A stretch of 64,000 bases of DNA from positions 124,001-188,000 of the forward strand of contig NZ_WXTX01000005.1 in NCBI RefSeq assembly GCF_009848685.1, in the 5' to 3' direction. Below the pieces are notes generated by a model. It was not told where the DNA came from and did not search any database. It worked only from the letters and a program-made list of their open reading frames with translations. Positions 7,794-16,572 of this stretch are shown in pieces (position 1 is the first letter of the stretch; each line of letters opens with the position of its first letter). Both the position numbers and the translations under genes were made by a program. The DNA comes from Andreprevotia sp. IGB-42 (lineage in GTDB: Bacteria > Pseudomonadota > Gammaproteobacteria > Burkholderiales > Chitinibacteraceae).

Positions 7794-8969
7794 CTAGCGC
7801 TGGCTGACCTTCTTGGAGCGCGCTTCCCATTCCGCCTGCGTCATGGCCAGGCGAAACCCCAGGTGGGACATGGGGTTATAGGGATCGGTACCGCGCCGTG
7901 CGCTGGGGCGGTAACTCAGGCAGTAATCCTGGTTGCAGAGGAAGGAGCCGCCGCGCGTGACGCGCTTGGGGGCATTGGCGGGTGTGGCGCGGTCTTCCGG
8001 ATCGAAGCTGTCTTGCGGGCCGGTGGGGTTGCTGACGGTGCCCAGCCTGGCCTGGGTTTTGAAGTAATCGAAGCGATACCAGTCTGCCACCCATTGCCAG
8101 GCGTTGCCGGTCATGTCGTACAGGCCATAGCCATTGCGCGGGAAGGTGCGCACGGCGGAGGTACCGGTGGCACCACCCGCTTTGGGGCTGACCACCATTT
8201 TCACGACCGGAAACGGTTGCTCCTTGTCTTCCCAGATATTGGCCATGGGCTTGCCACCGGGTGTGAGCTCGTCGCCCCATGAGTAAGTGGCTTGCTCCAG
8301 CCCGCCGCGTGCGGCGTATTCCCATTCGGCCTCGGTCGGCAGGCGTTTGCCGGCCCATCTGGCGTAGGCACGCGCATCTTCATACGATACCTGCACCACC
8401 GGGTGGTCTTCCTTGCCGGTGATATTGCTGTCGGGGCCGTTGGGATGGCGCCAGTCGGCACCGGGCACATAGGCCCACCAGCGGCTCCAGTCGTTGAGCG
8501 GCACGCGGGTATCGGTGCCGATGAAGACCATGCCGCCGGGTACCAGTGCGCTGTCGTCCGGCTTGGGCGTGCCGGGGGCAACCTGGTTTTTGATGGTGTC
8601 CCAATCCGGCTTGCGTTCTGCGGTGGTGACATAGCCGGTGGCTTTGACGAAGCGGGCAAACTGCGCGTTGGTGACGTGGGTCTGGTCCATCCAGAAGCCG
8701 CCAACTTTCACCTTGTGCTTCGGGCGCTCGCTGGACTGTGCATATCGGCTGTCGCTGCCCATCATGAATTCACCGGCCGGTATCCATGCCATGTCTTTCG
8801 GGCCCTTGATGCCGTCACCGTAAACCACAAGCGGGGGCTTGAGGGCCGGCTTGGCGGCAAGTGCGGTCTGGTGCAGCGCGGCGGTGCCGGCTGCCATGGC
8901 CAAGGCAAACAGCGCTGCCTGCATGCGGGAGTGGCGCGGAAGGGCTGTGGCGGAATGAGCGTGGCGCAT
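7794..8969 (-). CDS. Exported formylglycine-generating enzyme (SUMF1/FGE) family protein
   Basis: A 391-residue protein with an N-terminal signal peptide (residues ~1-38, ending ALAAKP). The FGE-sulfatase fold follows: MAWIPAGEFMMGSDS near the start, LPTEAEWEYAARGG and NGYGLYDMTGNAWQWVADW in the middle, and RVTRGGSFLCNQDYC at the end. True FGEs oxidise a cysteine in sulfatases to formylglycine using a Cys pair spaced C-x4-C; Cys345 and Cys350 fit this exactly. Many relatives lacking the pair do other chemistry. No sulfatase gene lies in the window. An AGGAAG site sets the start. Confidence 0.85.
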   Translation of the reverse strand: MRHAHSATALPRHSRMQAALFALAMAAGTAALHQTALAAKPALKPPLVVYGDGIKGPKDMAWIPAGEFMMGSDSRYAQSSERPKHKVKVGGFWMDQTHVTNAQFARFVKATGYVTTAERKPDWDTIKNQVAPGTPKPDDSALVPGGMVFIGTDTRVPLNDWSRWWAYVPGADWRHPNGPDSNITGKEDHPVVQVSYEDARAYARWAGKRLPTEAEWEYAARGGLEQATYSWGDELTPGGKPMANIWEDKEQPFPVVKMVVSPKAGGATGTSAVRTFPRNGYGLYDMTGNAWQWVADWYRFDYFKTQARLGTVSNPTGPQDSFDPEDRATPANAPKRVTRGGSFLCNQDYCLSYRPSARRGTDPYNPMSHLGFRLAMTQAEWEARSKKVSQR

Positions 8970-9141
8970 TGATGCTTCCTGATTGGGGGCTGTAAACCGC
9001 TGGACGCACGTCGGCAGCGGCTGGTGGGTGCGTATGGCGTACGCAACGCGCATATCGTAACCGCTGCGTGTTGCCGCAGGGGATTGGCGCTTTTGGCAGG
9101 CATGCATGTTTTGAACGAGACATGCTGTCTTGTCGCGACAA

Positions 9142-9362
9142 TCAGCACGTTTGTTTGCGCTGGGCAGGCGGGGCTTCAGGTTTGCTCATTGCGCCGGTAA
9201 TCACACGACCCAAGGGCCACAGCGCCCAGATGGGTACACCGATGAGCGCAAGCCAGAGCAGGCGATGAGCGATTTGCTTCCTCCCCCGTAGGGAATAGCA
9301 GAAAACAGCGCGGCCACACCCAGCACCATAGCAACGACGGCGCCACCAATCAGCCGCAAAAA
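9142..9362 (-). pseudogene. Possible frameshifted small membrane protein gene
   Basis: Directly behind the zinc-ribbon gene one frame encodes a hydrophobic start (LIGGAVVAMVLGVAALFSAIP) but soon runs into poor sequence. A different frame then gives a second good hydrophobic segment (HRLLWLALIGVPIWALWPLG) and a plausible tail ending in a stop. Joining the two around the GGGGGAGG run would give a two-helix membrane protein of about 75 residues. This could be a decayed gene or a one-base sequence error in a homopolymer. Confidence 0.35.
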
Positions 9363-9365
9363 CAG

Positions 9366-9566
9366 TCAGGCCAATGCTGAGCCAATGGTCGGCTGATCGC
9401 TACGGTCCAACGCATGCCGGGTAATCCATGCGCTGTCGGGAGTCAATACCGGTTGGTATACGGCACCGGGTTTGTCGAAGCGGGTTTTGCAGTGAGGGCA
9501 TTTCGTTGTATGGCCGCCTTGTGGCAAGTGTGCTGCACATCTGGAGCAATGCCATTGCTGATCCAT
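9366..9566 (-). CDS. Small zinc-ribbon protein
   Basis: A 66-residue protein with two CxxC knuckles, CSRC near residue 7 and CPHC about 16 residues later, the spacing of a treble-clef or rubredoxin-like zinc ribbon. The rest is polar and probably disordered. A GAGGA site precedes the chosen ATG; a longer frame lacks one. The partner and role are unknown. A possibly frameshifted membrane protein frame follows immediately. Confidence 0.6.
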   Translation of the reverse strand: MDQQWHCSRCAAHLPQGGHTTKCPHCKTRFDKPGAVYQPVLTPDSAWITRHALDRSDQPTIGSALA

Positions 9567-9692
9567 GCCATCCTCTTCGGAACAATATTGGGTTGCGGTC
9601 TGGCGCGCCAATGGAAATCATGGCGGCGTCATGTGGCGAATCCAGTATGATTTTGGTTCAGGCAAGCCATGCCGTCTACTTTGTGAATCCGT

Positions 9693-10250
9693 ATGATGAA
9701 ATCTGCTTTTGTTTTCTCGCTGCTGGTGAGTGCGGCCACTGCCGGTGCTGCTGGTACGACTGCCCCCGTGGCCCCCAAGCTGGCACCCGCCGATGTGGTG
9801 ACACGTCTGTTCGCGGAAGCCTGTCTTGGCAATCTGGGTAAAAACGATGCTGCATCGGCATGGGCGAAAAAGAATCGCTTGCAACCGGTTGAAGGTGATT
9901 TTTCCAAGGTTGTGCTGGACGGTGAAGCGGGTGAGGTGTGGGGAGTGGGGGGCGAGTTTCTGCTGGTGTTGCGTGGCCAATACCAGTGTGCTGCCTGGGC
10001 CAGGACAGCGGATGCCAAACAGGTGGAAAAGAACCTGACCCAATTGGTGAAAGGGACTGCCAAGCCGGGTCTGGTCGTGAAGCAGATTTTGGACAAGTCG
10101 GCAGACAAAGACGGTAGCAAGTATCACCAACTGGGCTTTTCTGTTGCCAAGGAGGGGGCCAGCAGCGGTTTTGTGGTGCTGGCTACAACCTCGTCGTCGC
10201 CCAAGGCCGAGGCGCAGGCTCGTCTCAGCGTGAGCCCGGCCAAGTTCTGA
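9693..10250 (+). CDS. Exported hypothetical protein
   Basis: A 185-residue protein with a clear signal peptide (MKSAFVFSLLVSAATAGAAG). The mature part opens ADVVTRLFAEACLGNLG and contains two cysteines that could form a disulphide in the periplasm (ACLGN and QYQCAAWA). A GEVWGVGGEFLLVLR strand and a SGFVVLATTSS strand point to an alpha/beta periplasmic domain. I do not recognise the family with certainty. Two adjacent ATGs are possible starts. Confidence 0.7.
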   Translation: MMKSAFVFSLLVSAATAGAAGTTAPVAPKLAPADVVTRLFAEACLGNLGKNDAASAWAKKNRLQPVEGDFSKVVLDGEAGEVWGVGGEFLLVLRGQYQCAAWARTADAKQVEKNLTQLVKGTAKPGLVVKQILDKSADKDGSKYHQLGFSVAKEGASSGFVVLATTSSSPKAEAQARLSVSPAKF

Positions 10251-10340
10251 CACCGTGATGCCGGGGTAAACAGGCCCGTGTGGCGTGATTGTGGCGGCAA
10301 TGCATGAGCGTGCACGCAAACCGTGCCGGGGCATGATGGG

Positions 10341-10841
10341 TCAGAAGGTGACGTAGATACCGTGCCCTGACTGGCGTGCAGCACGTAGCAATGCCCGGAA
10401 TGAATCGGTGGCCGGGTGGCTCTGTTGTGCCAGTTGGTGGATGGAGCGGATGACCTCGTCCGGGGTCTGGAAGTAAGCGCCTTGCCGCCCGGGATCGAAC
10501 CCCGGCAATGCGTTGCCCAGCAGTGCCGCTTGCGCTGCTTCCGGCAGGTGGGCTGCAGTGGATTGCCATGCACCGCCCAGTCCGTGATTTCCGGCTGGAT
10601 CGTAATGGCGGGTGAGGGCGAAATCGGCCAGTTCCTGGATATCATGGGCCGTTAGCTGCGTTTCCCATCCGCTATCGAGCGGCTCGCCATCATGGGGGCT
10701 GCTGCAATGGTTGAGGTTGGCCTGGATGAAGCCACGCAGGGCATCGGCATTGTCATTGGTCAGCGCATTCTGCAACAAGGGTAATAGCGAGGCAGAAAAG
10801 GCATTCCAGTCAAACTGGTAGGCTTTGTGATCAAGGCTCAT
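10341..10841 (-). CDS. Hypothetical cytoplasmic protein
   Basis: A 166-residue soluble, mainly helical protein (MSLDHKAYQFDWNAFSASLLPLLQNAL...). It has a repeated pattern of amphipathic helices and a Gly-rich middle (NHGLGGAW, GFDPGRQGAYF). There is no signal peptide, membrane segment or recognised motif. The start is supported by AGGAG seven bases upstream. It stands alone between an exported protein gene (convergent) and the TauE/SafE gene. Confidence 0.55.
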   Translation of the reverse strand: MSLDHKAYQFDWNAFSASLLPLLQNALTNDNADALRGFIQANLNHCSSPHDGEPLDSGWETQLTAHDIQELADFALTRHYDPAGNHGLGGAWQSTAAHLPEAAQAALLGNALPGFDPGRQGAYFQTPDEVIRSIHQLAQQSHPATDSFRALLRAARQSGHGIYVTF

Positions 10842-11196
10842 CGGGGTGCTCCTGCTGTATGCCAGCTCCGGGAGCCGTGGCATGCTGATGATCGGGGCTG
10901 CCTGTCGCCATTGTAGACACCCGCACGGAAAATTTTTTGCCAGGCTGTCGCGGCGGCAGGTGATTTTGGCCGGTCTGCAGGGCTTGCTACCCTCAGTTGA
11001 AATTCAACAACGCGATATGGCCACTGATGCAGTATGGCTTGTGGGGTGGCAAATTGTGGTGTGGCGATGTCTTCGCGCACGGAATGTGCAGGCCGGTCAA
11101 TCAGGCTGTGTGATCACCTGATGCGGGCTTGCATTGATCCATCGATCACAATGGATGCATTACGCTTGCGGATTGAAGCACACTGAAGCCAATCGA
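10842..11196. other. Intergenic region, nothing identified
   Basis: Both flanking genes point left, so the region should carry the promoter of the hypothetical gene and the end of the TauE/SafE transcript. I see no coding frame with a ribosome site and no clear hairpin-T terminator. Confidence 0.4.
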
Positions 11197-11952
11197 TCAG
11201 TGCCCGTGCCAAAGCGGGGGAAGCGCGGCAGCCAGCATGGCGATGCCTGATGCGGTCAGCAAGGACAGCACCACGCGCCGGAATGCCAGGTCAGACAAAC
11301 CGGTATAGAGCCGGCTTCCCAGCAGCGTCGGGATCAACAGGGCAGGCACCATGATGGCAAACAGCGGCAGCATGCTGCTGGTGACTGCGCCGGTACCGAC
11401 ATAGATGGCCATGGTGACGGTGAGCGCAGCCAGGTTGAAGTTCTGGATGACGGCGCGTTGCAGTTGCTTGTCGTAGCCGCGCAGCGTGCACCACAGGGTG
11501 GGCGCCACTCCGCAAAAACCACCCAGCGCCCCCATCAGGCCACCGACCATGCCGACCGCCCCGTCGGCCAGCCGCCCGCCGGATTCGATACGCGGTATGC
11601 GGTTGGCAAACAGCATCAGCGGGCACCAGCACGCCAGCATCAGCCCCAGTCCGACCTTGAACCACAAGGGGTTGAGATGCGGCAGCAACGCCACTCCGAG
11701 TGGAATGCCGGTGATGCCGCCGGCAAGGAAGGGGAGCAGCGTAGCCAGGTTGAGTTTGCGCCCCCCGGTGGTGAACGCGGCCATCAACTGGCCGGTGAGC
11801 CCGCCGAATACCGCCAACACCATGGCTACGCCAGGCTCCAGTCCCCATGCCCAGAACGACATGGACACCATGGAAAAGGCAAACCCGGACAGTCCCTGGA
11901 CGAAGCCGGCGACAACGGCGCCGGTGAGCAGCAATGCGAGATCAACGTGCAT
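11197..11952 (-). CDS. TauE/SafE family sulfite/sulfoacetate-type exporter
   Basis: A 251-residue polytopic membrane protein with about eight hydrophobic segments. It has the family's two-fold pattern: an N-terminal GAVVAGFVQGLSGFAFSMV and a second half GMVGGLMGALGGFCGVAPTLW, each a G-x-x-x-G-x-G-G signature. TauE/SafE proteins export sulfur-containing or other organic anions from the cytoplasm; the substrate here cannot be read from sequence. The chosen ATG starts just before the first helix; no good ribosome site is visible, so the start is uncertain. Confidence 0.85.
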   Translation of the reverse strand: MHVDLALLLTGAVVAGFVQGLSGFAFSMVSMSFWAWGLEPGVAMVLAVFGGLTGQLMAAFTTGGRKLNLATLLPFLAGGITGIPLGVALLPHLNPLWFKVGLGLMLACWCPLMLFANRIPRIESGGRLADGAVGMVGGLMGALGGFCGVAPTLWCTLRGYDKQLQRAVIQNFNLAALTVTMAIYVGTGAVTSSMLPLFAIMVPALLIPTLLGSRLYTGLSDLAFRRVVLSLLTASGIAMLAAALPPLWHGH

Positions 11953-12326
11953 GAGGAGAGTGTGCGGGTGGTGGATGGGAGGACGAGGCATGGGCATGGC
12001 GCAGCGGCTGCTGGTGCAGCATAGCGCGATTCGGTCTATTTGATTGCTTTCTTAGCTTTTGTTCTGCGTTTTGATGCTGTTACTGGCTGACTGGGCGTGG
12101 ATCGGAAACTTGCCACGACTGCTACCCAGCAAGGAATGGATTACGCCTTGTGGACTGGGTAGCGTGTTGGCAAGCCCGCCAATTGGTCGGTACTGGCGGA
12201 CACCGGAGGAGCGAGCGGCCGATGTTGCTGTTGCTGGCCGCACAGCGACCGCTTTGAGGCGGCGGCAATCGAGTGTGTTCGGTCACGCCGGTACGAGGTG
12301 ATGATTGCCCGGTTTACTGCGGATTA
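11953..12326. other. Intergenic region, nothing identified
   Basis: The stretch lies upstream of the TauE/SafE gene and downstream of the small exported protein gene, both leftward. Short open frames occur on both strands but none has a ribosome site or sensible protein-like composition. Confidence 0.35.
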
Positions 12327-12689
12327 TCATCGGGTATCCAACAATTCGGCTGGCGTGTTATAGGTCAGCCATTCGCTTGAGCTGGTGCGGCCGGTCCGTT
12401 TGTTGACGTGGATGATCATCGGCGAGCGCTCGTAACCGACGTGGGCGGTGACTTCCCGGTTTTTGTCGGCATCTTCCACTTCAGCAACGCCTGTTCCATA
12501 AATCGAGTAGCCGAGTACATCCCAACTGGCGAGCGCTTTTGCCTGCTCGCTGGTGATGCCCGCTTTCAGATCGAGGCTGGCAAGAAGGTGTCGCTTGAAA
12601 TCATCAAACGTCGGCTTTGCTTCCTCTGCGGCAATGGCCTGTACGCCGCAGAACAGCAGGCAGGTCATCAGGTGGCGGTATCGGTGCAT
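12327..12689 (-). CDS. Small exported hypothetical protein
   Basis: A 120-residue protein with an N-terminal signal peptide (MHRYRHLMTCLLFCGVQAIAAEE). The mature part has a short helical section (FDDFKRHLLASLDLKAGI) and a beta-rich C-terminal half (REVTAHVGYERSPMIIHVNKRTG). No family is recognised. It is divergent from the AraC/GyrI regulator gene, with about 100 bases between the two starts, so the two may share a control region. Confidence 0.55.
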   Translation of the reverse strand: MHRYRHLMTCLLFCGVQAIAAEEAKPTFDDFKRHLLASLDLKAGITSEQAKALASWDVLGYSIYGTGVAEVEDADKNREVTAHVGYERSPMIIHVNKRTGRTSSSEWLTYNTPAELLDTR

Positions 12690-12793
12690 TGGTGGGGGGT
12701 GAATCGGTTGCAGAGCCGCCAATCTACCCGGAGTGAAAGCAAAACCGCAACCGCGGACAATTGCCCGGGAACGCTTTTGGGCATGATGACGCC

Positions 12794-13678
12794 ATGACAC
12801 AACTGCCAGCCAGTTCCCGTCAGATCCGCATCGAACGTGCTGTTGACTGCATCAATCACGGCTATGCGCAGGCTTTGAGCCTGGATGCGCTTGCCGCTGC
12901 GGCGTGCTATTCCAGCTATCACTTCGTGCGGGCCTTCGAGGCCGAAGTGGGCGAGACGCCGTTTGATGTGCTGCGCAAGCGCCGGCTCTATGCGGGAGCA
13001 TATCGTTTGCTGACCGCGCCGGGCACTACCGTGGCTGCGCTGGCGGAGGAGTGTGGGTTTGCGTACGCCAGCTCGTTTGCCAAGGGATTCCGCCAGCATT
13101 TCGGCATGAGCGCCAGCGACTGGCGCCACGGTGGTTGGCGAGCATGGGCGGGGCAGCTTGCGCCCGCTGCGCAGACGCCTTTGGAAGTGGCCGCAGCAGG
13201 GCCGGCAGCGGAATACATGGATGAGGAAGTGCCTGGCGCGGATGAGATGGGCGTGCTGCAACTGCCGGCGCAGAGCTTGGCCTACCGGCGTTTTCGTGGT
13301 GTATGGGGTGATGCGCTGATCAGCGCTGCGCTGGCGACGCTGGATAGAGCGGGCATGGTGCGGCGTTTTTACGGGGTTCGGCACGATTTGCTACATCTGC
13401 GTGGCGCGCGCGAATCCTGCTTTGATGTGTGCCTGCCGCTGGCTGGCGACGCTGCGCCTCCGGCCGGCTTGGGGCGGATGGCGCTGTCTGGTGGCCTGTA
13501 TGCGGTACGTACGCTGGCTGCAGGTGCACCTTACGTGAGCTGGCGCAGTCTGCTGGCAGCATGGCCGGCACGAAGTGCCTGCCTGCCGGACCTGCGCCGT
13601 CCGATGATCGAGGTGTATGAGCAGGCAGTGCCGCTGCGTTGCCATACGTTATATCTGCCTGTTTTGTTCCGTACTTGA
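12794..13678 (+). CDS. AraC family regulator with C-terminal GyrI-like domain
   Basis: The 294-residue protein begins with a two-helix-turn-helix AraC DNA-binding domain (about residues 8-108; SLDALAAAACYSSYHFVRAFEAEVG and VAALAEECGFAYASSFAKGFRQHFG). From about residue 145 it carries a GyrI-like small-molecule-binding domain (AYRRFRGVWGDALISA, then YEQAVPLRCHTLYLPV at the end). This order (HTH first) is that of Rob/SbmC-type regulators. Its stop codon overlaps the next start (TGATG), so it is translationally coupled to the PQQ-propeller gene and may control it. Confidence 0.85.
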   Translation: MTQLPASSRQIRIERAVDCINHGYAQALSLDALAAAACYSSYHFVRAFEAEVGETPFDVLRKRRLYAGAYRLLTAPGTTVAALAEECGFAYASSFAKGFRQHFGMSASDWRHGGWRAWAGQLAPAAQTPLEVAAAGPAAEYMDEEVPGADEMGVLQLPAQSLAYRRFRGVWGDALISAALATLDRAGMVRRFYGVRHDLLHLRGARESCFDVCLPLAGDAAPPAGLGRMALSGGLYAVRTLAAGAPYVSWRSLLAAWPARSACLPDLRRPMIEVYEQAVPLRCHTLYLPVLFRT

Positions 13679-14793
13679 TGAGGCGTTTCATGTTGCGTGT
13701 CCGTTCTGTTTCGATAGTGGGTTCGCTGTTGCTGGGCTTGGGCCAGACCTTGCTGGTGCCGGGTGTGCTGGCTGCGCCCGGCGATGTGCGCTGGCAACTG
13801 GCAACGGGGGCGCCGATCCGCAGCGCGCCGGTGGTGGCGGGTGATGTGCTGGTGGTGGGCAATTTTGCCGGTGAACTGCAGGGCATCAACTGGCCCAGCC
13901 GTACGCCGCGCTGGAAGGTGGCATTGAAGGGCTCGCTCAGCAGCCAGCCCACGCTGGATGGCGATCGTGTGTACGTACAGACCAGCCGGCAACTGTATGC
14001 GATCGCGGCTGCGGATGGGCGTATCCAGTGGCAGCGCGAACTGGGTGACCAGGGCGACTGGCGTGGTTTCCATATCTGGGATAGCTACCAGGGCAGCCCG
14101 CGTGTTGCCGGTGAGTTGCTGCTGGTAGGCATGGGCCGCACGCTGCATGCACTGAACCGCCGCGATGGCACGCAGCGCTGGCAGTTTCAGAGCAGCGACC
14201 GGCTGATGGCTACGCCAACCGTGCATGACGGCCGGGTGCTGATTGCCGATACCGCTGGCCAGATCAGTGCGCTGGCGCTGGCAACCGGCACGCCGGTCTG
14301 GCGGCAGACCCCGAGCCGGGATGCGATCCAGTCGCAGATTGCGGTGTGGCAGCAATCGGGTATCTATGGCAGCCGTGATGCAGCCGTACACGCGTTCGAT
14401 CTGGCTACCGGCACCCCGCGCTGGCAACGCAGCCACGATACGTCGTGGGTGGTGGGGTCACCGCTGGTAAAAAGGGATACGGTATATATCGGTTCTTCCG
14501 ACGGCCTGTTCTTCCAGGCGCTGGATGCGGCGAGTGGCCGCGAACTGTGGCGGGTGGATACCGGACAGAACGCCTTCACCGCACCGGTGCTGGCAGGAGA
14601 AACCCTGTTGCTGGCGACGGGGGATGCCTATCAACCCGGCCGGCCGGGCAAAGTGAGCGCGGTGGGGCTGGATGGCAAGCTGCGCTGGCAAAAATCGCTG
14701 TCTGCCGGTTTGTTCGGCCAGCCATTGCTGGCGGGTGATACGCTGATCGTGGGCGGCGAGGATGGCAAGCTGTACGGGTTGGCATTGCAGTAA
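13678..14793 (+). CDS. Exported PQQ-binding-like beta-propeller protein
   Basis: A 371-residue protein with a signal peptide (residues ~1-33, ending GVLAAP). It then carries repeated WD-like blades of the PQQ enzyme-repeat type (for example VRWQLATGAPIRSAPVVAGD, RIQWQREL, PRWQRSHDTSWVVGSPLV, LYGLALQ). Relatives include BamB, the outer-membrane assembly lipoprotein, but no lipobox is present and the organisation differs, so BamB identity is not claimed. It is probably a periplasmic scaffold or sensor. The start overlaps the stop of the AraC/GyrI gene. Confidence 0.8.
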   Translation: MRRFMLRVRSVSIVGSLLLGLGQTLLVPGVLAAPGDVRWQLATGAPIRSAPVVAGDVLVVGNFAGELQGINWPSRTPRWKVALKGSLSSQPTLDGDRVYVQTSRQLYAIAAADGRIQWQRELGDQGDWRGFHIWDSYQGSPRVAGELLLVGMGRTLHALNRRDGTQRWQFQSSDRLMATPTVHDGRVLIADTAGQISALALATGTPVWRQTPSRDAIQSQIAVWQQSGIYGSRDAAVHAFDLATGTPRWQRSHDTSWVVGSPLVKRDTVYIGSSDGLFFQALDAASGRELWRVDTGQNAFTAPVLAGETLLLATGDAYQPGRPGKVSAVGLDGKLRWQKSLSAGLFGQPLLAGDTLIVGGEDGKLYGLALQ

Positions 14794-15147
14794 GGCAGCG
14801 ATGCCCTTGCCGGCGCAGACCGATATTCACCGGGTATCGATCTGCAACTACGCCGGTCTGCGGGTGCGGACCATGCGGCAAGCAGATGCAGCACCTGCCG
14901 TTTTTGCGTTCACCGGTGGCATGCTGCAATGGCATGCCATCCGCAATGCCGTTGGCGATGCAGTGCTTTCCTGCTGATTGCAAAGCAATTTTTCCCTCCC
15001 CGCATTGTGCATGACACGGCTGTCGCCGCGTTAGCATGGCGTGCCATGCCGCGTTGGCATGGTCATGCGCCAGCCCAGGATCCCGGCCAGACCATCTGCT
15101 GATGGCTTGGTGGCCGGGGCTGCTGCGCCATCTGCCGGGGTTATGCA
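14794..15147. other. Intergenic region upstream of the glrK operon
   Basis: The stretch lies between the propeller gene and the histidine-kinase gene, both rightward, and should carry the glrK-qseG-glrR promoter. A sigma-54-like match near 15055 has the wrong spacing and was rejected. No TGTC-N10-GACA box was seen here. Confidence 0.4.
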
Positions 15148-16566
15148 TTGTTCAGATTGTCATTCCGCCAACTGCTGTTTGCCGCCTTCATCGTGATTGC
15201 CGGAGTGCTGACCGCGACCTCACTGCAGGCGCTATGGACGCTGGAACGACTGACCCGGCTGGGGCGGGAAGGTGCGGCGCAGGCGGTGATGCTGACCGAG
15301 CAATCGCAGCGGCTGGCAGCGCGCACGCAGGGGATGGAGCGTAGCGCCCGGCAATTTCTGGTGCTGGATGATGCATTGTTCCGCGACCGTTACGTGACAG
15401 AGTGGCGTGATGCCGAGGCGGCGCTTGCCGAGCTGGTGGCTGCCTTGCCTGATCTGCCGCCGGAGGTGCCTGCCGAATGGGCGATGCAGAGCAAGGCTGC
15501 GTGGACAGTACTCCGGGGTAGCCAGAAGCAGAACCGTGCCGGCCGGCCGGTGCTGGCGACGGTGTTTGCGCGGCTGCCAGTGCTGAACGAGCAGGTACTG
15601 CGACTGGGCAAGGCGGAAATCACCCGCCGCAACGATGCGTTGCTGGTGGCACTGGAGCATCAGCGCAGCGTGCTGACCGGCCTGCTGGCCGCTGCGGTGG
15701 TGCTGGTGGCGGTGTTTGCAATCAGCTTTGGCATGTGGTTGTCCCGCCCCTTGAACCGGATCAAGGCGGCCATTGCGCGGCTGGGTGACAACCGGCTGGA
15801 TCAGCCGGTGGCGGTAGGCGGGCCGGCCGACATGCAGCGGCTGGGCCAGCAACTGGATTGGCTGCGCGTGCGGCTGGCCGATCTGGATGCGGACAAGGCG
15901 CGGTTTGTCCGGCATATCTCGCACGAGCTGAAAACGCCGCTGGCGGCGATGCGCGAGGGTGTGGCGCTGCTGGAGGACGAGGTAGCCGGCAGCCTGACCA
16001 GCGGCCAGCGCGAGATTGCCGGCATCTTGCGGCAAAACGCGGTGGCGCTGCAGGCGCAGATCGAAGACCTGCTGCGTTACAACACCGCGAGCTTCGATGC
16101 CCAGCACCTGCAGCGTGCACGGGTGGAGATCACGGCACTGTTGCAGCGGGTGATCAGCGAACAACGCTTGCAGTGGCAGCGCCGCAATGTACTGGTGACC
16201 GTGAGCGGCGATCCGGTGCAAGTGGTGGCGGACGCTGACAGACTGGCGGTGGCATTTGCCAATATCCTCTCCAACGCGGTGCGCTTCAGCCCGGATGGCG
16301 GCGTGATCCGTTTTGACGTAACCGGCGGCGCGCAGGGCGTGACGATACGCTGTGCCGATCAAGGGCCGGGCGTGGCTGCCGCCGATGCGGCGCGTATCTT
16401 CGAGCCGTTTTACCAAGGGGCAAACCAAGTGGCCGGGGCGCGTAATGGCAACGGCATCGGCCTGTCCATCGTGCGTGAATACATTGCCGCGCACCACGGC
16501 ACGGTATCGCTGCTGCCGAGTGACGCAGGCGCCCATTTCCAGATTGAACTGCCTTATGAAGCTTGA
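15148..16566 (+). CDS. glrK: Sensor histidine kinase, GlrK/QseE type
   Basis: The 472-residue protein has two membrane helices (about residues 10-30 and 176-198) flanking a periplasmic helical sensor, then a HAMP linker and HisKA domain with phospho-acceptor His259 in HISHELKTPL. The HATPase domain has N box NILSNAVRFSP, G1 DQGPGV and G2 NGIGLSIV. It is followed by a small lipoprotein and a sigma-54-dependent response regulator, the order of glrK-qseG-glrR in enterobacteria, which supports the name. In E. coli this system responds to envelope stress. The start is TTG; no in-frame ATG is close. Confidence 0.85.
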   Translation: MFRLSFRQLLFAAFIVIAGVLTATSLQALWTLERLTRLGREGAAQAVMLTEQSQRLAARTQGMERSARQFLVLDDALFRDRYVTEWRDAEAALAELVAALPDLPPEVPAEWAMQSKAAWTVLRGSQKQNRAGRPVLATVFARLPVLNEQVLRLGKAEITRRNDALLVALEHQRSVLTGLLAAAVVLVAVFAISFGMWLSRPLNRIKAAIARLGDNRLDQPVAVGGPADMQRLGQQLDWLRVRLADLDADKARFVRHISHELKTPLAAMREGVALLEDEVAGSLTSGQREIAGILRQNAVALQAQIEDLLRYNTASFDAQHLQRARVEITALLQRVISEQRLQWQRRNVLVTVSGDPVQVVADADRLAVAFANILSNAVRFSPDGGVIRFDVTGGAQGVTIRCADQGPGVAAADAARIFEPFYQGANQVAGARNGNGIGLSIVREYIAAHHGTVSLLPSDAGAHFQIELPYEA

Positions 16567-16572
16567 GTGCTT

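Noticed and set aside
14762-14977. Short rightward frame after the propeller gene
   Set aside because: Overlaps the end of the propeller gene, lacks a ribosome site and has low-complexity composition.
15055-15069. Sigma-54-like TGGCAT...TGC upstream of glrK
   Set aside because: The distance between GG and GC is one base short of the required twelve, and the -12 element lacks the TT.
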